Notes under the pieces: generated by a model
The model's input: the letters and a program-made list of their open reading frames with translations, nothing else
Database searches by the model: none
Told to the model about the DNA's origin: nothing
Source of the DNA: Eubacterium sp.
GTDB taxonomy: Bacteria > Bacillota > Clostridia > Lachnospirales > Lachnospiraceae
Length of the DNA stretch: 49,062 nt
Reading direction: 5' to 3'
Assembly (NCBI GenBank): GCA_017437905.1
Contig: JAFRWY010000032.1
Location: 1-49,062, forward strand
In this document: one piece after another, positions 16,346 through 25,384 of the stretch
How the letters are laid out: each line of letters starts with the position of its first letter
Numbering within the stretch: position 1 is the stretch's first letter
Made by a program: the position numbers and the translations under genes

Positions 16346-17206
16346 ATGAAGCTGAGCAAGATATTTTTAACCCTGTCCGGTATAGGTGCGCTGGGGCTTT
16401 CGGTCCTGTTCCTGGAATCATACCGTGAACTGCGGCAATTCCGGATCCGGAAAGTGGAACGAAAACTACCGGGAGTAAAGGGGCGAGTCCTTTTTCTTAC
16501 GGATTATCATGAAGCCGTGGGCGGAAAGATGAATCCGAAGCTTCTGAAAGCGGCTGAGGATGCCTGCCCGGATCTGATCCTGGTGGGAGGGGATTTCGTA
16601 AACGGAAACGAAGAATCCGAGAATTATCAACCGGCGCTGGATCTGATCAACGGACTTACAGGGATCGCGCCGGTGGTCTATGCTTACGGTAATCATGAGA
16701 AGAAGATGATCTACCATTCGGAGACAGACGGTTTTCACTGGGATGACTACAGAAAAGGTCTGGATCCGGAAGTGACATTTCTGGTGAATCAGTGGAAGGA
16801 CTTCCGGCTTAAGGAAGGTATCATTCGTGTCTACGGACTGGACATGGAGATCCCCTACTTTATGAAGCATGGCGAAACTCTCAGCACGGAGTGCATGGAG
16901 AGGTATCTCGGACCGGCGGACAGTCCGTATCCGATCCTGCTTCTGGCACATGACCCTTCCTGGGGGCCGGTGTACGGAAAATGGGGTGCGGATCTTACGC
17001 TCTCCGGACATTATCACGGAGGGATCATACGTTTGCCCCTGTTGGGGGGGATCGTATCTCCGAAATCTGATCTGTTCCCGCATTTTGATCATGGAATGTA
17101 CGAGGAAGGGGACACAAGGATGCTGGTCAGCTCGGGACTCGGACAGCATACGATCCCGGTCAGATTCAATAATCTGCCTGAAATGGTTTTAATAGAGTTC
17201 GTTTAG
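16346..17206 (+). CDS. Membrane-anchored metallophosphoesterase (YkuE-like)
   Basis: A 286-residue calcineurin-type phosphoesterase. A short hydrophobic segment (about residues 5-24) suggests membrane anchoring. Metal-binding motifs appear in order: TDYHE (DxH), GGDF, GNHE, AHDP and GHYHGG, the full set for two metal ions. Substrate is unknown; related proteins act on lipid or cell-wall phosphoesters. It precedes the L,D-transpeptidase by 15 bp, so a role in the cell envelope is plausible but inferred. Confidence 0.85.
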   Translation: MKLSKIFLTLSGIGALGLSVLFLESYRELRQFRIRKVERKLPGVKGRVLFLTDYHEAVGGKMNPKLLKAAEDACPDLILVGGDFVNGNEESENYQPALDLINGLTGIAPVVYAYGNHEKKMIYHSETDGFHWDDYRKGLDPEVTFLVNQWKDFRLKEGIIRVYGLDMEIPYFMKHGETLSTECMERYLGPADSPYPILLLAHDPSWGPVYGKWGADLTLSGHYHGGIIRLPLLGGIVSPKSDLFPHFDHGMYEEGDTRMLVSSGLGQHTIPVRFNNLPEMVLIEFV

Positions 17207-17221
17207 GAAATGAGGGATTCT

Positions 17222-19075
17222 ATGGGTGATGAGAGGAATGAAACCGAAGTTGTGGATCTTGTCATAGATGATGATGATGATGATGATGAGACTCCCGAAG
17301 TTGTGAAGAAGGATGGGCAGAAACCGGAAGAAAGTAAGGAATTAAAATCCGAAACGAAGATTTCGGAAGAACCCGTAACGGTCCGGATCGAACCGGAAGA
17401 ACCGAAGAAGGAAGAATCAAAAAAGGAAGAACCGGATAAGGAAGACCTGAAGAAGGAAGCGCCGGTGATTGAAGAACCGGCAACCAGACGGATCCCGGGA
17501 GAGGATCCGATGAAGGAAGTGCCGACAGCCGAAGCACCGGTAACCGAAAGGATCCGGGAAGAATATCCCAAGGACGGGAAAGAAGCCGGGACACCGGAAG
17601 AACCCGTGAAGGATCTCTCCGGGATCGGACATCAGGACGCATTTGTCGATCAGAAAGCATTTAAAAAGAAAAAGAAGACCAGACGTATCCTGGTTGCGAC
17701 CCTGATTACCCTGACCGTGATCCTGATCGCCGGATATACCACCATGGTGATCATCAGTACGAAGGTCTTCCAGCCCAATACAGTGATCAACGGTGTGGAT
17801 TATTCCTTCCGGACGGAAGACTCCGTTCAGCAGGAGATTGATGCGAAGAAGAGCGGCTACTATCTGAATGTCAAACTCCGGAACGGCGAATTCACCATCA
17901 ATCCGGAGGATGTGGGGCTCATCATTACCACAGCCAGCGACGTTCATAAGATCAAGGAGAAGCAGAATCCGTTCCTTTGGTTTATGGCGTTCTTTGATCA
18001 TCCGAGTGAGGCTGCCTATGTGATCAGCTATGATAAGGATAAGCTCAGTGCATACCTGGATGAGTGTGCTTATTTTAAGGATGAGAATATGATCCGGCCG
18101 GAGAACCCGACGATCGTTCTCTCCAACGGAAAACCGGTGATCCGCGAAGGAAATCCGGGAACCCTGCTCGACCGGGATAAAGTGGCGGAACTGCTGGATC
18201 AGCGGATCATGAATCTCGAAACCGAGATCGATCTGGAGAAGACCGGATGCTACATCAATGCCGAGTACAATGCGGAATCCGAGAAAGTAGTCCGCTGCAG
18301 GGATACCATCGCATCCTACACGGAACTGAAGATCACATACCTTTACGGCGAAAAGGCCAGATTTGTCCTTCGGCCGGAAGATATCTACAACATGCTGGAG
18401 ATCGATCAGGAGAAATATTACTGTGCCGTATCCAAGACCAAGGTTGAGAGTTTTGTGGCGGAATTCGCTGCAAGTCATGATACCTACGGGAAGGAGCGTC
18501 TGTTTAAGACCCATTTCGGTAAAATGGTCCGCCTGTCCAGTCAGACTCTCGGATGGGAGATCGATCAGGAGAATGAAGTAAACGAACTGGTCCAGAATCT
18601 GGTCCGGAAAATGAACATCGAAAGAGAGCCGATGTTTCTCCATACGGGAAAGGCATATACCAATGACTGTTCCGATATCGGAAATTCCTATGTGGAACTG
18701 GATCTCTCCATTCAGAAGGTTTATTTCTATATGGATGGCCAGCTGATCCTTGAGGATGATATCATTTCCGGCAATCCGAATAAGTATCAGAACACACCCG
18801 GCGGTTTCTATGAGATCTATGGCATGCGTCAGAATGTGGTACTTACTGGTCCGGGCTATGCTTCCCATGTGGATTACTGGATGCCGTTCAACGGCGAGAT
18901 CGGTCTGCATGATGCTTACTGGCAGTCCAAATTCGGCGGTGATCTGTACCTGACACGCGGTTCCCACGGCTGTGTAAATCTGCCGTCCAATACCGCGAAG
19001 ACGATCTATGAGATGGGTTACAGGGGGCTCCCCGTAATCTGTTACTGGAGAAATGAGAATTATCTCGTTCAGTGA
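17222..19075 (+). CDS. L,D-transpeptidase with peptidoglycan-binding-like domain and acidic cytoplasmic tail
   Basis: A 617-residue single-pass membrane protein. Residues 1-140 are cytoplasmic and very acidic, with a run of seven Asp coded by a GAT repeat (17265-17288), then Glu/Lys/Pro repeats of the type EEPxxxRI. One membrane helix lies near residues 155-178. Outside is a peptidoglycan-binding-type region (about 190-470), then a YkuD catalytic domain with GLHD and the active-site SHGCVNLP (Cys584). It should cross-link peptidoglycan by 3-3 bonds or attach proteins to it. The start is ATG 17222, with GAGGG 5 nt upstream; the ATG at 17210 is less well placed. Confidence 0.88.
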   Translation: MGDERNETEVVDLVIDDDDDDDETPEVVKKDGQKPEESKELKSETKISEEPVTVRIEPEEPKKEESKKEEPDKEDLKKEAPVIEEPATRRIPGEDPMKEVPTAEAPVTERIREEYPKDGKEAGTPEEPVKDLSGIGHQDAFVDQKAFKKKKKTRRILVATLITLTVILIAGYTTMVIISTKVFQPNTVINGVDYSFRTEDSVQQEIDAKKSGYYLNVKLRNGEFTINPEDVGLIITTASDVHKIKEKQNPFLWFMAFFDHPSEAAYVISYDKDKLSAYLDECAYFKDENMIRPENPTIVLSNGKPVIREGNPGTLLDRDKVAELLDQRIMNLETEIDLEKTGCYINAEYNAESEKVVRCRDTIASYTELKITYLYGEKARFVLRPEDIYNMLEIDQEKYYCAVSKTKVESFVAEFAASHDTYGKERLFKTHFGKMVRLSSQTLGWEIDQENEVNELVQNLVRKMNIEREPMFLHTGKAYTNDCSDIGNSYVELDLSIQKVYFYMDGQLILEDDIISGNPNKYQNTPGGFYEIYGMRQNVVLTGPGYASHVDYWMPFNGEIGLHDAYWQSKFGGDLYLTRGSHGCVNLPSNTAKTIYEMGYRGLPVICYWRNENYLVQ

Positions 19076-19113
19076 TCCCGGCTTGTGCCGGATACTTTGC
19101 AAGGAGAGATGGA

Positions 19114-19656
19114 ATGGAGTATGTGACTCTATATACGGACGGCTCCGCACGGGCGAATCCGGATGGACCGGGTGGCTACGGAGCCGTTCTCTCCGTGACG
19201 GATGCCGGCGGCAAGGAACATAAGCTGGAACTGTCACAGGGGTATGAACGGACCACCAACAACCGCATGGAACTGATGGCAGTGATCGTGGGTCTGGAGC
19301 ATCTGGTCCGGCCCTGTCATGTGACGGTCTGGTCCGACTCCCAGTACGTTGTAAAGGCCTTCAATGAGCACTGGATCGATAAATGGATCGAGAAGAACTG
19401 GAAGAGGGGGAAGGAACCGGTAAAGAATGTGGATCTCTGGAAACGCCTTCTGAAGGCGAAGGAACCGCATCAGGTGGAATTCCGCTGGGTCAGGGGACAC
19501 GATGGCAATCCGGGAAATGAGCGGTGCGATGCCCTTGCGACCGCCGCAGCTGATAACGGACCCTGGCTTAAGGACGAAGTATATATTGCGTCACTTATGA
19601 CCTCCGGGGCAAAGGACGCGCAGATCGCATTTTCCTTTGATACAGAAGATAGTTAA
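19114..19656 (+). CDS. rnhA: Ribonuclease HI
   Basis: A 180-residue RNase H1 cutting RNA in RNA-DNA hybrids. The four catalytic acids are in YTDGSA, NNRMELMA, WSDSQYV and GNERCDALA, and the histidine loop GHDGNPGNERCD is present. The C-terminal 25 residues extend beyond the E. coli length. The start is ATG 19114, with AAGGAGA (19101-19107) at good distance; the longer in-frame ORF from 19072 runs over the previous stop. It complements RNase HII at 9219. Confidence 0.93.
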   Translation: MEYVTLYTDGSARANPDGPGGYGAVLSVTDAGGKEHKLELSQGYERTTNNRMELMAVIVGLEHLVRPCHVTVWSDSQYVVKAFNEHWIDKWIEKNWKRGKEPVKNVDLWKRLLKAKEPHQVEFRWVRGHDGNPGNERCDALATAAADNGPWLKDEVYIASLMTSGAKDAQIAFSFDTEDS

Positions 19657-19676
19657 GCAATAGAAGAGAGTAAGAA

Positions 19677-22118
19677 ATGAAAAGATCGGATTTTCAGAGA
19701 CTTCTGGAACATCGTATAGTATGTCTCGACGGAGCAACGGGAACCAATCTGATGGCTGCGGGCATGCCGCTGGGCGTGTGTCCGGAGCAGTGGATCCTGG
19801 AGCATCCGGAGACGATCATCGAATTACAGATGCGTTTTTTGGAGGCGGGTACAGGAATCGTGTACGCGCCTACATTTACGTGTAACCGGATCAAACTCCG
19901 GGAGTATCACCTGGAACAGAGAACGGTTCAGATGAACCACGACCTGGTGGCACTTTCCAAAGAAGCAGTGAAACGCTGCAACGGACGAGGCTACGTGGCC
20001 GGGGATATGACCATGACCGGAAGACAGCTTTTCCCCATCGGGGATCTGCAGTTTGAAGAACTGGTCGATGTCTATAAGGAACAGGCCGGGGCGCTGCTGG
20101 ATGCAGGGGTAGACCTCTTCGTCGTGGAGACCATGATGAGCCTGCAGGAGACCCGTGCTGCCCTGATCGCCATCCGCGAACTGTCACAGGATATCCCCGT
20201 AATGACCAGTCTGACCTTCCGGGAGGACGGGAAAACCCTGTTCGGAACCACTCCCGAGGTGGCGGTGATCGTGCTTCAGGGACTTGGAGCGGATGCCGTG
20301 GGATTGAACTGCTCCACGGGACCGGAGGAGATGACGGAACTACTGGCACGCATGAAAAAGTATGCTACCGTACCGGTATTTGCAAAACCGAATGCAGGCA
20401 TGCCGGAACTGGAAAACGGAAAGTCCGTATATAAAATGACACCGAAGCATTTTGCTGATTGTATATCCGAACTTGTGGATGCGGGTGCAAATCTGGTGGG
20501 TGGCTGCTGCGGCAGCTCCGTGGAGCATATCCGCGCCGTGAAGCAGCGGGTTCGCGGGTTACAGCCCATGCCTCCGCTGGAAAGAAAGGTACGGGTCCTT
20601 ACCTCCGAACGCTCCCTGCAGGAGATCCGTCCGGACGGACCGTTCCTGGTGGTCGGAGAAAGGATCAACCCCACGGGAAAGAAGAAACTGCAGGCATCCC
20701 TCCGGGAGGGAAGCCTTGATCTCGTCAGTGAGATGGCGGTTTCCCAGGAAGAAAATCATGCCCATGTACTGGATATCAATATGGGGCTGAACGGAATCGA
20801 TGAGAAGGAGATGATGCTCCGTACGATCCATGAAGTGACACAGCTGGTGTCCCTTCCCCTCTGTATCGACTCCAGTCATGTGGATATCATAGAAGCGGCT
20901 CTCAGGATCTATCCGGGACGCGCGTTGATCAATTCGGTCTCTCTGGAAAGTATAAAGACAAGACCGCTGTTCCGGGTGGCAAAGAAATACGGCGCCATGT
21001 GCATCCTGCTTCCGGTCTCCGATAACGGACTTCCGGCCACGGCAGAGGAGCGCCGGGCAAATGTGGACCAGCTGGTACAGATCGCTTTGGAAGAGGGACT
21101 TACCATGGAGGATCTGTGCGTGGATGCACTGATCTCCACGGTGGGTGCGGATCCCATGGCGGCAGGAAATGCACTGGATACCATCCGGTATGCGCATGAT
21201 AACTACGGTCTTCCAACTATTTGCGGACTGTCGAACATTTCCTTCGGACTTCCGGAACGGATCAATGTGAATTCCGCATTCCTTACCATGGCCATTTCCG
21301 CAGGACTTACCATGGCCATCGCGAATCCGGGACAGGAACAGCTGATGAACGCGGCCTATGCCTCCGACCTGCTTCTTGCGAAGGAGGGTGCGGATAAAAC
21401 CTATGTGGAATACGTACGTCCCATTACCGGATCTGCGACAGCCGGAACCGGTGCACCGGTGAAAGCCCAGGGCGCAGGAAAGGGAGAGGAATCCAAAGGA
21501 CCGGTCTATGATTGCGTGATCAACGGGAACAAATCGAAGATCGTGGAAGAAACTAAGAAGCAGCTGGAGGCCGGACGGGAAGCCAGGAGCATTATCGATG
21601 AAGACCTGATCCCGGCGATCACCCGGGTCGGTGAGCTTTTTGAAGAAAAGCGGTTCTTCCTTCCGCAGCTGATCCAGGGGGCAAATGCCATGGATACTGC
21701 CATACAGTTCCTGGCACCGATGCTTCCTTCCGCAGAAGGAAAAGAGCCGAAAGGAACCATCGTATTTGCATCCGTGGAAGGCGATGTCCATGAGATCGGA
21801 AAGAATCTCTGTATCCTGATGCTCCGGAACTACGGCTACACCGTGACGGACCTCGGAAAGGATGTGCCTGCAGAAGATATCATTGCGGCTGCAAAGAAAG
21901 AGAAGGCGGATATCATCGGTCTTTCGGCCCTGATGACCACCACCATGATGAAGATGAAAGAGGTGGTGGAGCTGGCAAAAAAAGAGAAATGTACGGCAAA
22001 GGTGATCATCGGCGGAGCCGTGATCTCCCAGAGTTTTGCGGATGAGATCCATGCAGACGGATATTCCAGAGATGCAAATGAATGTGTCAAACTTGTAGAC
22101 CGCCTGCTGGGGCGGTAG
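19677..22118 (+). CDS. metH: Cobalamin-dependent methionine synthase, short form without reactivation domain
   Basis: An 813-residue enzyme. Residues 1 to about 295 form the homocysteine/zinc domain with cysteines in GLNCSTGP (near 208) and VGGCCGSS (near 275). Residues about 315-570 form the methyltetrahydrofolate (pterin) domain (VVGERINPTGKKKL, VLDINMGLNGIDEKEMM). Residues about 610-813 carry the cobalamin cap and binding domain with DVHEIGKN (near 702). The C-terminal AdoMet-binding reactivation domain of the 1227-residue E. coli MetH is absent. Some other protein must re-reduce the inactive cob(II)alamin; the ASKHA protein at 41997 is a candidate. It follows rnhA by 20 bp. Confidence 0.92.
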   Translation: MKRSDFQRLLEHRIVCLDGATGTNLMAAGMPLGVCPEQWILEHPETIIELQMRFLEAGTGIVYAPTFTCNRIKLREYHLEQRTVQMNHDLVALSKEAVKRCNGRGYVAGDMTMTGRQLFPIGDLQFEELVDVYKEQAGALLDAGVDLFVVETMMSLQETRAALIAIRELSQDIPVMTSLTFREDGKTLFGTTPEVAVIVLQGLGADAVGLNCSTGPEEMTELLARMKKYATVPVFAKPNAGMPELENGKSVYKMTPKHFADCISELVDAGANLVGGCCGSSVEHIRAVKQRVRGLQPMPPLERKVRVLTSERSLQEIRPDGPFLVVGERINPTGKKKLQASLREGSLDLVSEMAVSQEENHAHVLDINMGLNGIDEKEMMLRTIHEVTQLVSLPLCIDSSHVDIIEAALRIYPGRALINSVSLESIKTRPLFRVAKKYGAMCILLPVSDNGLPATAEERRANVDQLVQIALEEGLTMEDLCVDALISTVGADPMAAGNALDTIRYAHDNYGLPTICGLSNISFGLPERINVNSAFLTMAISAGLTMAIANPGQEQLMNAAYASDLLLAKEGADKTYVEYVRPITGSATAGTGAPVKAQGAGKGEESKGPVYDCVINGNKSKIVEETKKQLEAGREARSIIDEDLIPAITRVGELFEEKRFFLPQLIQGANAMDTAIQFLAPMLPSAEGKEPKGTIVFASVEGDVHEIGKNLCILMLRNYGYTVTDLGKDVPAEDIIAAAKKEKADIIGLSALMTTTMMKMKEVVELAKKEKCTAKVIIGGAVISQSFADEIHADGYSRDANECVKLVDRLLGR
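22099..22116 (+). terminator. Weak hairpin overlapping the metH stop
   Basis: ACCGCC (22099-22104) pairs with GGCGGT (22111-22116). No T-run follows; a consensus promoter begins 10 bp further on. It may give partial termination only. Confidence 0.3.
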
Positions 22119-22125
22119 AACCGTC

Positions 22126-22154
22126 TTGACATTGCAAATAACAATTGTTAAAAT
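22126..22154 (+). promoter_or_regulatory. Consensus promoter of ilvN
   Basis: TTGACA (22126-22131), 17 bp, then TAAAAT (22149-22154). This is one of the strongest promoters in the window. The start site near 22161 leaves a leader of about 27 nt, too short for a T-box or leader-peptide attenuator. Confidence 0.8.
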
Positions 22155-22187
22155 GTTTCTTATGAATTTTGAAAGGTGGGTGATCCC

Positions 22188-22664
22188 ATGAAAAAGAAGG
22201 TACTTTCACTCCTCGTAGATAATACATCCGGCGTACTTTCCAGAGTTTCCGGCATGTTCAGCCGCAGAGGCTATAACATTGACAGTTTGTCGGTAGGTGT
22301 GACGGAGAATCCGAAATACTCCCGGATGACTGTTGCCGTCAGCGGGGATGACAGGATCCTTTCCCAGATCAAGAACCAGCTGAACAAGCTGGAGGACGTT
22401 ATCGAGGTGATCGAGCTGGAGGACGGTGCGTCTGTATGCCGTGAGCTGGTACTTGTAAAGGTGAAAGCGGATCAGAACCAGAGACAGGCAATCATTGCCA
22501 TAACAGATGTATTCCGTGCCAAGATCGTGGATGTGTCCCCCGAGACCATCATGATCGAGATCACCGGAAATAATACCAAGATCGATGCCTTTATCGGACT
22601 GCTGGACGGTTTTGAGATCCAGGAACTGGTTCGTACCGGCCTTACGGGTCTTGCAAGAAGATAG
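22188..22664 (+). CDS. ilvN: Acetolactate synthase small (regulatory) subunit
   Basis: A 158-residue regulatory subunit that carries valine feedback control of acetolactate synthase. It has an N-terminal ACT domain (LSLLVDNTSGVLSRVSGMFSRRGYNIDSL) and a second C-terminal domain (RELVLVKVKADQNQRQAI). The start is ATG 22188 after GAAAGGTGGG. The large subunit (ilvB) is not adjacent, as it usually would be. The next gene is ilvC, 66 bp away. Confidence 0.95.
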   Translation: MKKKVLSLLVDNTSGVLSRVSGMFSRRGYNIDSLSVGVTENPKYSRMTVAVSGDDRILSQIKNQLNKLEDVIEVIELEDGASVCRELVLVKVKADQNQRQAIIAITDVFRAKIVDVSPETIMIEITGNNTKIDAFIGLLDGFEIQELVRTGLTGLARR

Positions 22665-22718
22665 GCTATAACCTCCGGAGCAAGTCCGGACCTTATGCAT
22701 ATATTTTAAACATTTTAG

Positions 22719-23753
<1,035 letters not shown>

Positions 23754-23778
23754 TCGAACAGAATAAACGATAAAACAA

Positions 23779-23825
23779 AACACCACAGTCACTCATGCTT
23801 GCATGAAGCTGACTGTGGTGTTTTT
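23779..23825 (+). terminator. Strong terminator after ilvC
   Basis: AACACCACAGTCA pairs with TGACTGTGGTGTT in a 13-bp stem with a CATGCTTGCATG-type loop, followed by TTTTT (23821-23825). This closes the ilvN-ilvC unit. Confidence 0.9.
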
Positions 23826-23885
23826 GTAAGGATGCGAAAAAGAGTAACCGGTAATCCTTAAGATTAAAGGGGGGGCATCTTTCGT

Positions 23886-23914
23886 TTGACATATATCCCC
23901 CGCAATTTTATAAT
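23886..23914 (+). promoter_or_regulatory. Perfect-consensus sigma-A promoter of the AIM24 gene
   Basis: TTGACA (23886-23891), 17 bp, then TATAAT (23909-23914). A second TATAAT occurs at 23933-23938 without a good -35. A G-run upstream (about 23870-23876) mirrors CCCCC in the spacer (23897-23901) and could form an operator-like dyad. Confidence 0.85.
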
Positions 23915-23961
23915 TGGATTTAATGGCAGTACTATAATATGAATCAAAGGAGGAGAAGGTG

Positions 23962-24774
23962 ATGATTCAGTACAACAACGTATTCAACAACCCGAATTTC
24001 AAATGTATCGCACAGGGAGGCCAGTATTTTATCTATGAGCATCAGGAGGATATGTCCGTATCTCCGCACTCTGCAAATATGGCTTACTTCATGAAGGAAA
24101 TGAACGTGAAGAAACGGCAGGTACTGGTTCAGCTGAACAACACGGCAACCAAGATCCAGGCCGGTGCCATGCAGTGGACTGCAGGAAATGTCCATATGGA
24201 AACAGGTATATCCGGTGTTGGTAATTTCCTCGGCAAGATGGTAAAGGGTGCCGTTACCGGTGAATCCGCTGCCAAGCCGATCTACTCCGGAATGGGATAT
24301 CTTATGCTGGAGCCTACGTTCAACTATCTGCTGATCGAAGATATCGGTACATGGGGAGCCGGTGTGGTTCTGGATGACGGCCTTTTCCTTTGCTGCGACA
24401 ATAATATAAAGGAATCCATCATGAAGCGTTCAGGTATGACATCCGCCATGTTCGGCGGTGAGGGTCTCTTTAACCTGTGCCTGTCCGGACAGGGATATGC
24501 GGTGCTGGAGTCTCCGGTTCCGAGAGAAGAATTGTTTGAGTTTATCCTTCAGGATGATGAACTGAAAATTGACGGAAATATGGCCATCGCATGGTCTTCC
24601 TCCCTGAACTTTACGGTAGAGAAGGCTGCAAAGTCCCTGATGGGCTCTGCGGTATCCGGAGAAGGCTTCGTCAATGTATATCGCGGAACCGGTAAGGTCC
24701 TGATGGCACCGACGCTTCCGGGAACGGGAATGAGCAACGGGAACGGACCGGAGCAGACATCTGCAACCAAGTAA
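23962..24774 (+). CDS. AIM24 family protein
   Basis: A 270-residue soluble protein of the AIM24 family (TIGR00266 type), a beta-rich fold found in bacteria and in yeast mitochondria. Family features include the VLVQLNNTATKIQAGAMQW region, SGMGYLMLEP, GAGVVLDDGLFLCC and the Gly-rich SLNFTVEKAAKSLMGSAVSGEGFVNVYRGTGKVLMAPT end. Its biochemical role is not known. The start chosen is ATG 23962, 8 nt after GGAGG (23949-23953). It stands alone behind a consensus promoter, so it is probably well expressed. Confidence 0.88.
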   Translation: MIQYNNVFNNPNFKCIAQGGQYFIYEHQEDMSVSPHSANMAYFMKEMNVKKRQVLVQLNNTATKIQAGAMQWTAGNVHMETGISGVGNFLGKMVKGAVTGESAAKPIYSGMGYLMLEPTFNYLLIEDIGTWGAGVVLDDGLFLCCDNNIKESIMKRSGMTSAMFGGEGLFNLCLSGQGYAVLESPVPREELFEFILQDDELKIDGNMAIAWSSSLNFTVEKAAKSLMGSAVSGEGFVNVYRGTGKVLMAPTLPGTGMSNGNGPEQTSATK

Positions 24775-24799
24775 GAAATAAGGATCATTAGAGGATAGT

Positions 24800-25384
24800 A
24801 TGAATCATCTGGAAGCGCAATCGTATATCATGCCGTTTATAGAGGGAAAACTCCCGGACTCGAAGCGGCTGGAGTTCGTCATGCATATGAAGAACTGCCG
24901 GTCCTGTCACGATGAGCTGGAGATCTATTATACGTTGATGACGGGTATGCAGATCCTGGCGGATGAGGAAGAGCCTTCCGGTAACTTCAGGAAAGACCTG
25001 GAGGCAAAACTGAAGAAGACCGAGCATAAAGCCAGAAGCATGAGAAGTATCAGGGTCTCCATGTTTACCGTCATCACCATTGCGATTGCGCTTTTCATGA
25101 TTCTTTTCTATGGGAAATGTCTTACAAGTGTTTATGCTTATGAGCAGGACACAAAACAGGCCTCCCAGGGTGAGTATTATTTTTACAATCGATGGAAGGA
25201 TATACTTCTTCCCATCGAGGACAGATACCTCATTTCAACCCAGCTGGAAGAAGAGACTGCGAAAAAGGTGGAAAAACCGGTTATCTTTGACAAGATCAAA
25301 AGCGTCCTTTTGCTGAAAGACTACGAAGCCTTTATTCTCGAATTGGGAGGGAGGATATCCGATGAAAAAACTTCTGTTGATTGA
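24800..25384 (+). CDS. Putative zinc-finger (anti-sigma-like) membrane protein
   Basis: A 194-residue protein with an N-terminal zf-HC2-type motif (His29, Cys33, Cys36 in HMKNCRSCHDEL), one membrane helix (about residues 86-105) and an external domain of about 90 residues. This is the layout of ZAS-type anti-sigma factors, but no sigma factor gene is adjacent. The start is ATG 24800 after AGAGGA. The last 23 bp overlap the start of polA, so its translation may affect polA. Function as an anti-sigma factor is inferred. Confidence 0.7.
   Translation: MNHLEAQSYIMPFIEGKLPDSKRLEFVMHMKNCRSCHDELEIYYTLMTGMQILADEEEPSGNFRKDLEAKLKKTEHKARSMRSIRVSMFTVITIAIALFMILFYGKCLTSVYAYEQDTKQASQGEYYFYNRWKDILLPIEDRYLISTQLEEETAKKVEKPVIFDKIKSVLLLKDYEAFILELGGRISDEKTSVD

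Noticed and set aside
17417-19237. Long minus-strand open frame opposite the L,D-transpeptidase, and similar ones elsewhere (for example 20559-22052, 26586-28097, 29111-30580)
   Set aside because: They are shadows of well-recognised + strand genes, show no family motifs and lack ribosome binding sites. Codon bias of the sense gene explains them.
19657-19676. Cobalamin or SAM riboswitch before metH
   Set aside because: The gap after rnhA is 20 bp, too short for either.
22155-22187. T-box or leader peptide before ilvN
   Set aside because: The leader is only about 27 nt and has no T-box sequence or short ORF rich in branched-chain codons.
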